Source: Trichomonas tenax (lineage: Eukaryota; Parabasalia; Trichomonadida; Trichomonadidae). Taken from it: 64,000 bases of DNA. The stretch lies in assembly GCA_023091735.1 (NCBI GenBank), contig JALKBU010000025.1, forward strand, positions 62,001 through 126,000. Direction: 5' to 3'. The position numbers were made by a program, and so were the translations under genes. Under the pieces are notes generated by a model that searched no databases, was not told the DNA's origin, and saw only the letters and a list, made by a program, of their open reading frames with translations. Positions 29,828 through 41,089 of the stretch are shown here, piece after piece (the stretch's first letter is position 1; each line of letters starts with the position of its first letter).

Positions 29828-31467
29828 TCATCCAAAGAAAGCAATATGAATATTCTTCTTATTCTTTGGCTCTGTTATAGATGGTTCTATGCAGATGAGA
29901 TTCCAAATGAACATTTATTTCTGATTTTGTTGCAATCTTTTCATTTTATAGCCAATTTTGATCTCAACATTACATATATGTACATATTGCATTATTGAAT
30001 AATGCATAATATGCGTCAACATAGTTTTGAATTATCTTCAAAATTATTTGTTTGAAAATATCAATTTATTAAGCGTAAAGCGTGCTATTTACTAGACAAC
30101 AAGTTTTTATACAGACACAATACAAAAATTGTGCTGCAGTTATAAATAATTTTTAATTCATCAGCAATTGAAGAATTATTGATGCATTCAATCAGAATAG
30201 ACAGTAAAATACCATAAAGCTACAAACATCTATCAATATAAATCAATATTGTAAACTTTACAGCATAAAATACAATGTTTGTAATCAACAATTGCTAAAT
30301 TATTATCATGAAACGATCTCAATTAATATTTAGTGTACCCATATGTCAGTAAAGTGATTAGAAAGTTAATGAAACAAAAATATATGTTATTATCATAAAA
30401 TATTTGAGAATTTCTTATCAAAATCATAGCAATGATGTGTAAATGCTAACAAATCACTACATTTCATATGTTGAGTTTATAAAATTGTTAGAGCTTTGAA
30501 TATTGATAACAATATTGAGAAATCTAAAGTCATCAACAATAATGTATAGAAATTGGAGTATATTATCTACACACAGCTCTAATCAATACGTGAAAAGGAA
30601 AAAACATGAAATAGGATATAATTTGTGATTTTCCAAAATTCATGAAATTTGATGACGATAGCATTCCAATTTTAACATATTTAACATGTCCTCAGTGCAG
30701 ATAGAATAGGATACTAAGAATTTCAACCTAGAAGTGTTTTTGAAAGTAATTTTCCATGAGTAAACTCTTGAATCCTCAATATCCGTGTTCACCATTGTCA
30801 TCGAAATTTATTTTCAGCTTATTTTTGTATTTTTGTTACGAAAGATTTTTCTCCCTTTGTAATTTTATCCAACCCCTTTATAAATACAATTCCGTTGTAT
30901 ATATGTTTTTCATTGATTGTACAGTTGATTTACAATGAAAAATTATCATAAAAAGTGTAAATTTGTATTTACGAAATATCGATCACCTTCATATGAAGAT
31001 CATTTAATCCAAAACCATGAAGGATCTCAATTTTTGAATCTTATTAGAATATCGTCGCACAGACTGCAAAGAGCATTATAACCAAAGTTTAAAAATTCTT
31101 TTGAATTTTATGTTTTTCAACAGTATTCTACATATATCATAGATGCTATATAATGAAACTCAGAGTTTGCTCTCAATTTCACATAATCTTAAAATTATAT
31201 TTGGATATGATATTTACAGTAAAATTTTGTGAGACGCTAGGATAAACATCACAAAATTAAAAGACGTTATTAATCTTTTGAATAAGCTTTCACAAAATCC
31301 TTTTATAAAAATTCTTAAAAATTTCTTCATAAATGTGATATATAAGCGATAATAAGCAACACATTAAACGTTTTTCGAAAATTTTGAGAGAAGGTTTGGC
31401 CCAAGAAAAAAAAAAAATAATCTCTTTTTCGAGGGATTTTTTTTATCATCCCGTAGATTTTTAAAGA
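29828..31467. other. Long intergenic region, nothing recognised
   Basis: About 1.6 kb of AT-rich sequence with no convincing reading frame, RNA gene or repeat. Just before the next gene there is a 12-A run near 31408-31419 and TTTTTTTTATCATCCC, a weak initiator candidate. Confidence 0.5.
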
Positions 31468-32892
31468 ATGGATGTTGGACATTTTGCTACTACAGGGGTT
31501 AACATGAACGGATATTACGAACAAATCATGCACGAGCGCAAGAAATTCACTATCAATTATAGAAAAGGATCATATTTCCAGAATGTCGTGCATTTCAAGA
31601 GGAATCTCGCGGAAATTAAGCCAAAAGTTCTTGAAACAAACGCAAATCTTGAGATTTTAAAGACTGACAGCCTTGCAGACATTTTCCAGGCACAGACTGA
31701 AGAAGCAATCAGCCAATTTTTGGCAATATTTTTAAGCGTTGCACAGACAAGCATCAACGAAGTCAGAAAAGTAGTCTGTACGCAGCAGTTTATCGAAGGA
31801 TTGGCTTCATTATATTCATTCACTTTTTCGAATCAGACGATTTTACAAATTTATGAAGTCACCGCTCTCGCATTCAACAATTGCAAGAATATACAAAGTC
31901 TTGTCGATTCAGACATTATTGGAACTTTGGCCGGTCAAATTTATGACCAGAATCCAGATTTGATCTTCAAGCAGTTAGAACTGATCAGCTCTATCGCTAC
32001 TTCATCAGATTACGCACGTGACGCACTTCTTTGCTTTGGCGTTCACACAGCCATGATTGATATCTTCAAATCCACATCGGAGTCTGACCTCAAAACAGCC
32101 TGTTGCAAGTGCATCTTCGCACTCTTCGAAGTCGAAGCTAAGATTGACACACAAATTATTCAAGATTTCTTACCGCAAGTTTGTGGGCTTCTCTCTGAAG
32201 CAGAAGTTCCACAGCTTGAAGCACTCTTCGGTATACTCATAGAAATGACAAACGAAGATCCAGCAGCCGTTTTCATTATTTACAACTTACAAGTTTTCCC
32301 CTCGATAGTACAAGCAATATCCAATCCAGAACTAGCCAATGTCGCACTCAGTTTATGCGGTAATCTTACCGTTTCTCAACCAGCACAAATTTTGAGTTTA
32401 ATCGAGCTCGGCCTTAGAGAGCAACTCTTTGCGCAGTTAAATGGAGACAACGCACACTTAGCGCTTTGGGTTCTCTCTAATATGATCGAGTGTTGTCCAG
32501 TAGAAATTATTAGTTCAATAACTCAAGAATTTGTATCAGAAATCATTAAAAACTGCATAGAAGGCACATCAGAATTCAAACATGAAGCAACGTACTTTGT
32601 CAGTTCTCTTGTTATCTTCTCCGCTGGTGATATTCAGCTTTATATTCAGCAGGAAGTCATTGATCTTCTTTCTGAGATGCTTGGATGCGGTATTTACTAT
32701 GTCACTATGAGATGCATTGATGCTCTCATCAGATTGATTGAGTACTGTATTAAAGCTTCTCGATCTGAAGATATCGAGATTCTCTTAAGACAGAGTGACT
32801 TTTATGACAGATTAGAAGACCTTAATGATTGCCAAAACGATGATATTCAGAAGAGATTAAGTTATCTTCAGAAGTCAGTTGATAATCTTTAA
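31468..32892 (+). CDS. Armadillo-repeat, importin-alpha-like protein
   Basis: The 474-residue protein starts at ATG 31468. A short basic N-terminus (HERKKFTINYRKGSY...HFKRN, residues 23-45) resembles a reduced importin-beta-binding segment. It is followed by about nine armadillo-like helical repeats to residue ~450. One repeat keeps the NLS-groove signature W-x-x-x-N (ALWVLSNM, about residue 330), but the other groove tryptophans are missing (for example AFNNCK). Importin alpha carries classical NLS cargo into the nucleus with importin beta. With an eroded groove this could be a divergent importin alpha or another armadillo adaptor. Its length fits the family. Confidence 0.7.
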   Translation: MDVGHFATTGVNMNGYYEQIMHERKKFTINYRKGSYFQNVVHFKRNLAEIKPKVLETNANLEILKTDSLADIFQAQTEEAISQFLAIFLSVAQTSINEVRKVVCTQQFIEGLASLYSFTFSNQTILQIYEVTALAFNNCKNIQSLVDSDIIGTLAGQIYDQNPDLIFKQLELISSIATSSDYARDALLCFGVHTAMIDIFKSTSESDLKTACCKCIFALFEVEAKIDTQIIQDFLPQVCGLLSEAEVPQLEALFGILIEMTNEDPAAVFIIYNLQVFPSIVQAISNPELANVALSLCGNLTVSQPAQILSLIELGLREQLFAQLNGDNAHLALWVLSNMIECCPVEIISSITQEFVSEIIKNCIEGTSEFKHEATYFVSSLVIFSAGDIQLYIQQEVIDLLSEMLGCGIYYVTMRCIDALIRLIEYCIKASRSEDIEILLRQSDFYDRLEDLNDCQNDDIQKRLSYLQKSVDNL

Positions 32893-33489
32893 TTCTTATT
32901 ATATCTTATATATTGTTATTAATACTATTTCTAAATTTTGTAATTTACATTATTATGCAAAATTGCACTTTATTTATCTACATTATCAAACATAATAACA
33001 AAGATATTGATTTAACAAAATGAAAAAAATTTAAGAAATCGAAGCCCTGACTTGGAATATCAATAATAGTCAACAAGGTCTGTTGTTGTGTAATTCTTGT
33101 CGTAGTTAAGAATAAATTACAACACGAGATACTTCATCATTAAATATCTCGATGGATAACATAGAAAATGGCTAACTAATTATATAATCAGATAATATTC
33201 TTTAGTTGCTATATTGTTATATGAGCTAAATTATAATTTTATGTTGTTTTATACAATTTCATTTTTGTTATTTTGAAAATCAAATAGAGACATTGTGAAA
33301 TTATAGACCATTGAAATTTAAAGATATGGTTAAATAGAAACTTTAGAATATCAGTATTATAAATTTTGATAAAAAAATATTATGACAGGTTAGACTTTTC
33401 CAGAATAAAATGAAATTATATGTTATTGCGAATCTAGCATTCAACTCTCAGAGATAAAGCGACGTTTTTCTTTATAAGGTTAATAATAA
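32893..33489. other. Intergenic, nothing recognised
   Basis: AT-rich spacer of about 600 bases between two same-strand genes. No frame, RNA gene, motif copy or repeat stands out. Confidence 0.5.
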
Positions 33490-34728
33490 ATGTTCAGCAG
33501 TGTTTCAGTTGTTCAAACGAGAAAGAAGCAAAACCTTTTCTTCTTAATCCCTGTCGTTGCTCTATCAGCTGTGCTGTTTAAAGTCTTTTTTTCCTCACAA
33601 GATGAATTGTCTGTATATATTAATCATCAAGACTATATTTTTTTACAGAAAATAGAGATAGCGTCGGCAATAGAGTTCAATCAATTCCCAATTTTATTCG
33701 AGAAACATTTCAAGCAAAAATATGATCATCAAAAGAACAGCTATTACGTTAAAAATGTCGGTGGCAAGAATATTAGATCATGGGTATACATGACCCGCTC
33801 TTGTATCGAGCGTTTAAGCATAAAATATTACATATTTGAAAATGTTTACGCAAATCCATCAGGAGGATGGACAATGGACAACCGGGAAGTCAAATACCCC
33901 CAATCTGTGGCAGTTCCGCGCTTTAATGCACAAAATGGAAATGTTAGAGGCGAATATTCAGATGTAATCGTCGTGGGCAACGATTGGTGCTATGTTTTTG
34001 CTCATTTTGTGTATGATGTACTCGCGTATCTCATTTTCATACCAGAAGAAGTCAGACGATCGGCAACATTTTTAATCTTATCGAGATCAAATATTTATCG
34101 AGAGATGGTCACTCATTTCGGCATTCCAAACAAAAACATATTATGCATTGGCAAGGAGTTCGTTTTTGCAAGAAGAATGCACACAGTCATCGCTGCAGAG
34201 CCAATTCATGGTGCAATGATTAAAGGTCTTCCTTATGTGAGAGAAGTGCTGAGAAGAGACTTCAAATGCGATGATATAGAAAATAAATATCTCGGACTCT
34301 ATAACAGGCCGCCAACTGCTAATCGCCACATATTAGAATTCGATGAATTTGAAAAAAGATGTCGTAATGAATTCGATGGTATTATTCCAGTTCTGCGAAT
34401 CCCTGAATATCAGGATCTCAAGACAGCTGTTACAACATACGCTTCAGTTAAAATCCTGCTTGGTCCTACAGGCTCTGGATTGACTAATATGATATACATG
34501 CGGCCTAAAACAGGTGTTGTTTGCTGCCTCGGCGATCTTAATGATCCTCCTGTGGAAGCATGCGCAGAAGTTCTTGAAATGTGGATGATTACTGTTGCCA
34601 TTCCTGGAATGGGACATCACAGCAGCAAGAAGGGCCCAATTCCATCAGATATCGCCATCAAAGCCATCAAGAATGTCATCTATGCTGTTGAGCATCAAAG
34701 ATGGGAAAACAACGATTTAGAATATTAG
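33490..34728 (+). CDS. GT61-like (DUF563) type II membrane glycosyltransferase
   Basis: The 412-residue protein starts at ATG 33490. A basic cytosolic stub (QTRKKQ) precedes one hydrophobic anchor (about residues 15-35), the normal topology of a Golgi glycosyltransferase. The catalytic region carries GT61-family features: GNDWCYVFAHFVYDVLAYL, ILSRSNIYREMVTHFGIP, and late PTGSGLTNMIYMRPKTGVV followed by an acidic ELNDPP-like loop. GT61 enzymes add xylose, GlcNAc or arabinose to N-glycans, O-glycans or polysaccharides, depending on lineage. The donor here is unknown. It is the second glycosyltransferase in the window and is unrelated to the GT31 at 16.5 kb. Confidence 0.78.
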   Translation: MFSSVSVVQTRKKQNLFFLIPVVALSAVLFKVFFSSQDELSVYINHQDYIFLQKIEIASAIEFNQFPILFEKHFKQKYDHQKNSYYVKNVGGKNIRSWVYMTRSCIERLSIKYYIFENVYANPSGGWTMDNREVKYPQSVAVPRFNAQNGNVRGEYSDVIVVGNDWCYVFAHFVYDVLAYLIFIPEEVRRSATFLILSRSNIYREMVTHFGIPNKNILCIGKEFVFARRMHTVIAAEPIHGAMIKGLPYVREVLRRDFKCDDIENKYLGLYNRPPTANRHILEFDEFEKRCRNEFDGIIPVLRIPEYQDLKTAVTTYASVKILLGPTGSGLTNMIYMRPKTGVVCCLGDLNDPPVEACAEVLEMWMITVAIPGMGHHSSKKGPIPSDIAIKAIKNVIYAVEHQRWENNDLEY

Positions 34729-34990
34729 AATTAATGATTGTGCGAGTGTTTCTTTTATTGGCAAAAACTACTGAAAAGAATGCCATCAGAAGAAAGAAAC
34801 CAATACTTGTATGTTTCGTTACTAAACTTTAATCTTCATATGTTTAAATCTTATTCAATAATATGCATTTCTATAATTGAAACATCAGCGATATGAAATA
34901 CTTTGATCCTGCAATCTGATTATCTGGGTTTTGGTGATATTTTGTCCATTTTCGAGATCAATAAACATTGCTTTACACGACAAATAAATA

Positions 34991-35122
34991 TTTACATGTC
35001 AGAGTAAATTTTCAAAACCCAATTTACACGTCAAATCTCGATAATTTTTTCCATATCAGATTTACAAATTTATTTACATGACAAAAAATATTTTACATGA
35101 CATATATTGCATTTACATGACA
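34991..35122 (+). promoter_or_regulatory. Array of five initiator-like motifs
   Basis: Same-strand copies within 132 bases are TTTACATGTCA (34991), TTTACACGTCA (35023) and TTTACATGACA at 35073, 35092 and 35112. The last three are spaced 19-20 bases apart. They end 15 bases before the likely ATG at 35138. Each TTTACATGACA contains an ATG, and one of these opens an in-frame extension, so the first ATG of the frame is probably not the translation start. Confidence 0.6.
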
Positions 35123-35137
35123 AATCCAAAAATAATA

Positions 35138-37177
35138 ATGACTTTCGAAATTCCTTATGAAATCGGTCCAATATTGCAAATTCCAGGTGTTTTCAAGATT
35201 GCTTCGACACCAAAAAACAGACTTATTGCAATGTTGACCGCAGATTCTGTTTTTATCGTTGATTCTTCGATTCACGAATTGAAAGATATAAAATTTAAGG
35301 TAACAAGGAACAAAGAATCATGTGATGCTTTCGGCGAAAACCAATGGATGCAATGGATTGATAATACGACAATTTGTTTTGGAACTGCAACACATTTCTT
35401 CTTCGCTGCGATAAATGACAAAGAATTTCACGTAATGACATCAGCTATACCCATCAAAGGTTGCGTTTTATCGACTTTTTCGTGCTTTAAATATTTAGGA
35501 ATTGTTTATCCTGATTCTTCGATCGATTTCTTTGATGTTAACGGCGAAAAGATCAATACTTTCGTTCTTCCAAAGAATTTATCTCCTTTGTCATCTGTTG
35601 AATTCCATAGACCATCAACATTGACAGGAATTTCAGGTTCATCGCCATTTATAATATATCTTGAGCGAAATGTTATTGAAAACAACGAAGAATTCATTTA
35701 TCATTACATTAACGAGGACAAAGCAACACTTTCTGCATATAATCCATATTATTCAATGTTTGCATATACAACTAACGATAACTCACTATTTTCTGTTGGA
35801 ATTTCATCCAACTTCGCTAAGAAGGTTCAGTTGGCACTTAAAGGAAAAGGAATTATCACTAAATTGATTTGGCTGAACAAAGGAAAAGTTTTATTTGCAT
35901 TATATCAATCAGGTGACTGTGTTAGCTATTGCATAGAGACAGGAAGATACTTCAGCATTAATTTCGCAGAATTTTCTAATTATGCCGATATTAATATAGA
36001 TTCATACGAACAAATCTTGTTTGTTTCCGATTACGCTAAAGTAACAACAATTTATACCGCAGAGTTATCCGAATCAATGCTTTTCACGCCAATTGGCTTC
36101 ATGGATTTCCTCAATGACTCAAAATTCCGGAAAATGGGAACAGAAGATCTCAAAATTCCTGAAGCAGCATTCCCTATAAGGAAAGTACTGAAGAAAGATA
36201 ACAGCACGTACTTAATTTATAATGAAACTGGTTTCTGTCTCACAAATAACTTCGAATCATCGCATTTCATAACATGCAATGTCGCAAATGCGTCATTCGT
36301 TAACGATACACATATCTTCATATTCACCATTGATTCGAAAGTTATCATTTATGACCTCGAATGCAGGAACGTCTCTGACTTCGAAATAGATTATCTTCCG
36401 AAGCACGTTTCGTCATATTGTGAGAAAGTTTGCGTCAGCTGTAACGACCGATACACGATCTTCGTTGTCAAGAAGAACAACGGCAAATACGAATTTGTGA
36501 AACAGAGGACGATTAAATCTAAGTCATCTCTCAAAGGCGTTTTCTTAGTTGAGAACAACACGATCATACACTCTGCCGATGACGTCGTTTACGAGATCCC
36601 AGCGATGAAAGTTCTCAGCGAGGACTCTAGGAGCGCATTCACTATTAAGAATCCATCCGCGATTTTCATCCAACTGGGATCGCAGACAGTCCTCGGAATA
36701 AAGAACATAATATTCAAGTTCTCTGAGATCGCGCACTTCGCAGACATAACACAGTTCTACACGATCTCCGTCACAAAAGACAGGAACATCTCACTGAAGA
36801 CGAAGAACTATCTTAGCTACGCGCTCTCATACATCTCTAAGTACCCGAAGCAGTCTGACGAACTTTACAAACTTCTTCGCGACAATGTCGACGACGAATT
36901 GTCACATCGTGCATACGCAGACGCGATCAATATCTCATTCGATAAAGGCCGCATCGATCAGTTCTTCGACGTATTCTCGAACTATCCAGAAGAGTTAGTT
37001 TCGAAGTCTATAATAACGTCAATCATCAACAGCAGCGACGAACAGAGAAATCTTATTTACAACTACAACAAAATCCGATGGAATGTTCTTTCTAAATATG
37101 TCAGTGAAGAAGACGTCAATCTTCACTTTGGTGACATTCCTCCTCACATCAGAGAACTCATTACAACTAAAATTTAG
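35138..37177 (+). CDS. RIC1-like beta-propeller/solenoid protein
   Basis: With the start at ATG 35138 (MTFEIP) the protein has 679 residues; an upstream in-frame ATG at 35078 lies inside a motif copy and adds 20 unlikely residues. Two beta-propeller-like regions (residues ~20-260 and ~330-520) precede a short helical C-terminal part. The early FGENQWMQWIDNTTICFGTA block and the later FPIRKVLKKDNSTYLIYNETGFCL resemble RIC1. RIC1 pairs with RGP1 as the exchange factor for Ypt6/Rab6 at the Golgi. The solenoid is shorter than in animal or yeast RIC1. A Vps16-like or other coat protein is a possible alternative. Codon composition rises in GC toward the 3' end (from ~36350). Confidence 0.55.
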   Translation: MTFEIPYEIGPILQIPGVFKIASTPKNRLIAMLTADSVFIVDSSIHELKDIKFKVTRNKESCDAFGENQWMQWIDNTTICFGTATHFFFAAINDKEFHVMTSAIPIKGCVLSTFSCFKYLGIVYPDSSIDFFDVNGEKINTFVLPKNLSPLSSVEFHRPSTLTGISGSSPFIIYLERNVIENNEEFIYHYINEDKATLSAYNPYYSMFAYTTNDNSLFSVGISSNFAKKVQLALKGKGIITKLIWLNKGKVLFALYQSGDCVSYCIETGRYFSINFAEFSNYADINIDSYEQILFVSDYAKVTTIYTAELSESMLFTPIGFMDFLNDSKFRKMGTEDLKIPEAAFPIRKVLKKDNSTYLIYNETGFCLTNNFESSHFITCNVANASFVNDTHIFIFTIDSKVIIYDLECRNVSDFEIDYLPKHVSSYCEKVCVSCNDRYTIFVVKKNNGKYEFVKQRTIKSKSSLKGVFLVENNTIIHSADDVVYEIPAMKVLSEDSRSAFTIKNPSAIFIQLGSQTVLGIKNIIFKFSEIAHFADITQFYTISVTKDRNISLKTKNYLSYALSYISKYPKQSDELYKLLRDNVDDELSHRAYADAINISFDKGRIDQFFDVFSNYPEELVSKSIITSIINSSDEQRNLIYNYNKIRWNVLSKYVSEEDVNLHFGDIPPHIRELITTKI

Positions 37178-37381
37178 AATGTTTTTTATGTTTTCAAAAT
37201 ATATTAAATATTTCATCTTAGACGAAACTAATTTATTCCCAAATACAATATTGAAGTTTATATTAAAAAAAAGAACTCAATTTTCTGCTTTGATTGATTC
37301 CTCAAATTTTGTTCTATAGAATGCATTTCAGCTTTTCAATATTTTGGATTTCAGAAAATGGCAATTCATAGGCAAATGTTT

Positions 37382-38641
37382 TTAACGGCGCTTCCTCATA
37401 TTTCGGAATTTTATTAAATGAAACCTTTTTGCTGGTGAAATCGGTTTCATTTTAATTGTGATGCTTTCAAGAGGAAGATCTGCATGACATTGATATGTAG
37501 AAAGATGTGAAAGAGTGTTCTTAATATTCGTAAATTGAATTCCTGTTGTGGAATAAGAACCTATGTATGTAGAGAATTGATCAACATTGCAATTAATGAT
37601 ATATAGTTTATCACTATATGATTCAGCAGAAAAAGCTTTTCCGTTTCCATATGGACCAACAACGGTGCAATTTTCAACGGTGAGATTTCCATTAATATGA
37701 ATGCAACCATATATATTGTCTGTTTGATTGTTTCCAACAAAGTTGCACATGTAGTCTTTGTATGTTGAATCAAAATGACCAATACACATCCATCCATTTG
37801 CTGCATAATTTCCTTCAAATGTAGAAAAATTGACATTTCCAACTCCGTTCTCATAAAATAATAAAGCTCCTGAAAAATAAGAAGCAGTATTTTTAGAAAC
37901 ATTCGATGAATATATTCCAGCATTTCCATAATTTAAGTAAATTGTATCTTGATAGTTTTCTTGAATGCAGTTACAAACAGAACTTTCAACAACAATGTTG
38001 TTTAAATCACTTTCAGAAAATAAATTTGTGAAACAATGAAAGCCTCGATTGTTTGTCACGGATGTATTCGTTGTGCAGAATCGGTGCTGAACAATGGAAC
38101 TTCTGCAGCAAAAGTGAATTGCACCTCCAAAACCTGAATTTCGGCAGTTGTCATAAAAACAGAGAGAATGGAGGAATTTGATTCCATCAGAACTAAAGCT
38201 GATGCTGCCTGATGTCAAATCGTGGAAGATGCATGAAAAAACAAATGCTTCATTGTTCTTTGTTTCAATTTTAGCGTTTGTGAGGAGAATGTAGTCGTTT
38301 CCTGAGTAAGGACTGTCGTAGAATAGGTTCCAGACATCTATCGGAGAGGTGTCGAAGTGTTTTCGACTTCCTAAAACACCAAAAATTATCGTTGAAAATG
38401 ATTTATTTTCAGATGAAATTTGATTATGTCAAAGGATGTTCTTTTTCTGAAGAAAAATGACATAGTCTGTTCCAAAAAAAGCAATGGTCCTAAAATTTGT
38501 CCTGATATAGATGTCATCTTCATTTCTTTGCAGCAATTTTGATGAGTCGATCCAGGTTAAGTATTGACACTTCACCATGAGAAAAAACAGAAAAGAATGA
38601 GATTCATATTCATAATCATGCAACAAAACACATTCAAATAT
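37382..38641 (-). pseudogene. Broken parallel beta-helix surface-type protein
   Basis: One minus-strand frame runs from about 38641 to 37382 but is interrupted by an in-frame TGA (38429-38431) and has no ATG at its beginning. After the stop it continues HNQISSENKSFSTIIFGVLGSRKHFDTSPIDVWN, then Asn/Ser/Gly-rich beta-helix rungs (SVTNNRGFHCF, NVSKNTASYFSGALLFYENG, STFEGNYAANGWMCIGHF). It ends with a basic tail (RNMRKRR). Right-handed beta-helix proteins of the polymorphic-outer-membrane-protein type are expanded in trichomonads and are presumed surface proteins. The copy has no signal peptide or membrane anchor, so it looks truncated at both ends as well as stopped. TGA recoding is possible but unlikely. 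Confidence 0.7.
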
Positions 38642-38932
38642 TCATGCGCACTGTTGACCATTTTTTGTGATAATTTCAATTACAAAAGTCTCCATTTGCA
38701 TAAAAAATATGATTGTTTATTAATCGAGATGAAAATTTGAATTAAGATCAACGAAGTGTAAATGAACTAAATGAATATGCAAATTGACTCAGATTGTCAT
38801 AAAATTATCAATGAATGGCATCAAAAATATGTTGTAAAAGCAGTGAAATGAAACTCAACAATAATTATTGCCGTGAAGCGTATTTGTTTGTTATTAATGC
38901 ATTAAATTTGTTAAAATATAACAAAAAAAAAA

Positions 38933-41089
38933 TCATTTCTTTTGAGGCTTTTTGTTGATCTTACGTATGACGCCGTTCTCGTTAAATAGTGAGATATTGA
39001 TGTTCATTGGCTTAGGACGTGAAGAACGACGAGAATCCTCTTCAAGACGTCGCCTGATGAGGTCAATACTCTTGTTGCTGCGCTCTTTGTATCTCTCGGA
39101 TGTTCTTTCATCGATGTCGGCGATGAAAAGCGCTGCCTCGTCGTGCGTCGAGAATCCAGAAAGGAAGTTCTGGCTCGCGTAGTAAGGAGAGTCTAGTGCA
39201 GGAATGTGTCTCGACGGTTGTGCATTCGGGAGATCCAATATGAGTTTCTCTTTTTCATCGACTTTATTGATTCCTGAGTTGAGAATAGATTCGATCGACA
39301 TTTTGATCGTTTTTGATGCTTTTCTCTCAGTTTCCGCCTCTTCCGCAGGTTTGCTCGCTGATGACGACTTGCTTGCGTCTGAAGAAGGTATTGATGATGA
39401 ATCGCTGAATAAGTAAGGAAGATCTGGCGCTTGTTGAACTGTGTTCCATGTGTGAATGTTATCGATGTCCCAGTATTTCGTGTTTCCGAGTCTGCCGATA
39501 AATGTATCTTTTGTGATGCTGTACGTGACGATTTCATTGTCATATCCACCGCAAACAAGGCATTCGCAACAATCGGAAGAATCGAGCCACTTGACTGCGT
39601 CCTCGTGAGGACGGAATATTTTCCCAAATGAAAAATCGTCGATAGAGAAAAATCGAATGAATCCCATTCCGTTGCCAACATAGAGATATCCTCCGATAAT
39701 TGTGATGGACGATATCTGGACTGGTCTATTGATGCAAAAAACATCGACCGTCTTGATTGGCGTTTGCATCTTTAGAGACATGATGTATATGCAGCCGTTC
39801 ATGTCACCGACAACGAAGTTCAACTTGCTGCTCGTAATGTCCGCTGTTGTCGATGGTTCAGCAGGAAGAGAGAGAGGAACGAATGACGTTTGCGTGAGCC
39901 ACAAGAAGATTTCGTTTCCTATGCTAATCGACAAAGGATAGAAATTTTTGAGAATGACAAGAGAATTGATTATCTCGGTGTGACCGGAGAAGATGTGCTT
40001 TGGACGCATCCTGGAGCCAGGGAGTTCATCAAAATCGAATATCTTTGTTCCTGCACTAACAAAAAATGTACCGTTTGAGCCGACTTTTGCAAATTCCATT
40101 CCCGATATCGATGATCCAAACTGAGATGCATTGAGAATTGACAAAAGTGATCCTGATGTGGCTGCGATGATTCGCACGCTCCCTGTTCCATCGGAAACTG
40201 CAATTCTTTTCCTTTGACTATCAAACGATGCCAACGTTATTCGACTAACATCCTTGATTTGATAATCAGATTTTTTCCTTCCGCTTTCGGCCTCCCATGT
40301 GCTAATATGGCCTCCGCTGTCGATGCTTATGATAGCGGAACCATCTGCTGCAACTGCAACACCGAGCAAAACTCCTTTGTGCGGTTTCCTACCGTCCGAA
40401 TTCTCTGTGCGAATTGCCCACTTAGACAAATATGATCCGAACATAAAAAGTTCGTTCCCAACAACGATGAGCTGAGAAGGTGCAATGTTCTTGTGCTGGT
40501 CTTCGATCAGCCAGTTGTCGATGAGCTTAAAGTGAGGAAGTGAATATGCATTAACCATATTATTGTCAGAGACAGAAACAACAAAACTCGTTGACGCTGA
40601 GATCACAGCCATCGCTGAAATCGTTGCTATTGGCGTTTCGACGATGTGATACTGCTTCGTGAATGTATGCCAGCTTCCGAAATGATGCTTTGTTGTTGTG
40701 AAAACAATTTCTTTTGTCAATGGATCATAAATGAGATTTGTCAGATGCGTATCCGGAACTTTAAATGATAATGTCACTGTTATTGTTTTATATTTGTGAT
40801 CATAATTCCACATGTTTATAGTGCCATCGAAGCTGCATGAAACCATGAAGTCGATCTCCGGGATGTAAATGATGCGACTTATTGAGCTTTCATGCACTTT
40901 TTGTTTACATATTCTTTCCGCTCTGAACTCGACATTAAATACTTCGATGAAACCGTATTCATCCGCTGCGAAGAGGAACGGGAGACTTCCTTGTGATCCG
41001 AGCGCTGTTGTCTTATTGTAGAGAGGGAAGCCTCGCTCGGATATCTTCTTCATTGTCTCCCTTGTTTCGGCTTCCTTCATCCTGATCAT
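38933..41089 (-). CDS. WD40-propeller protein, likely 3' part of an EF-hand/WD40 gene
   Basis: The frame opens with ATG 41089, overlapping the end of the upstream frame (41086-41748) by four bases. The 718 residues hold WD40-type blades (for example HESSISRIIYIPEIDFMVSCSFDGTINMWN, GHISTWEAESG, GHTEIINSLVILKNFYPLSISIGNEIFLW and CGGYDNEIVTYSI), forming roughly two propellers to residue ~555. A Ser-rich and basic disordered tail follows (SSDASKSSSASKP..., RERSNKSIDLIRRRLEEDSRRSSRPKP). The first residues (MIRMKEAETRETMKK) are not blade-like, and the upstream frame already contains the start of a propeller. So this is best read as the continuation of that protein, similar to WDR49-type EF-hand/WD40 proteins linked with cilia and flagella. 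Confidence 0.85.
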   Translation of the reverse strand: MIRMKEAETRETMKKISERGFPLYNKTTALGSQGSLPFLFAADEYGFIEVFNVEFRAERICKQKVHESSISRIIYIPEIDFMVSCSFDGTINMWNYDHKYKTITVTLSFKVPDTHLTNLIYDPLTKEIVFTTTKHHFGSWHTFTKQYHIVETPIATISAMAVISASTSFVVSVSDNNMVNAYSLPHFKLIDNWLIEDQHKNIAPSQLIVVGNELFMFGSYLSKWAIRTENSDGRKPHKGVLLGVAVAADGSAIISIDSGGHISTWEAESGRKKSDYQIKDVSRITLASFDSQRKRIAVSDGTGSVRIIAATSGSLLSILNASQFGSSISGMEFAKVGSNGTFFVSAGTKIFDFDELPGSRMRPKHIFSGHTEIINSLVILKNFYPLSISIGNEIFLWLTQTSFVPLSLPAEPSTTADITSSKLNFVVGDMNGCIYIMSLKMQTPIKTVDVFCINRPVQISSITIIGGYLYVGNGMGFIRFFSIDDFSFGKIFRPHEDAVKWLDSSDCCECLVCGGYDNEIVTYSITKDTFIGRLGNTKYWDIDNIHTWNTVQQAPDLPYLFSDSSSIPSSDASKSSSASKPAEEAETERKASKTIKMSIESILNSGINKVDEKEKLILDLPNAQPSRHIPALDSPYYASQNFLSGFSTHDEAALFIADIDERTSERYKERSNKSIDLIRRRLEEDSRRSSRPKPMNINISLFNENGVIRKINKKPQKK

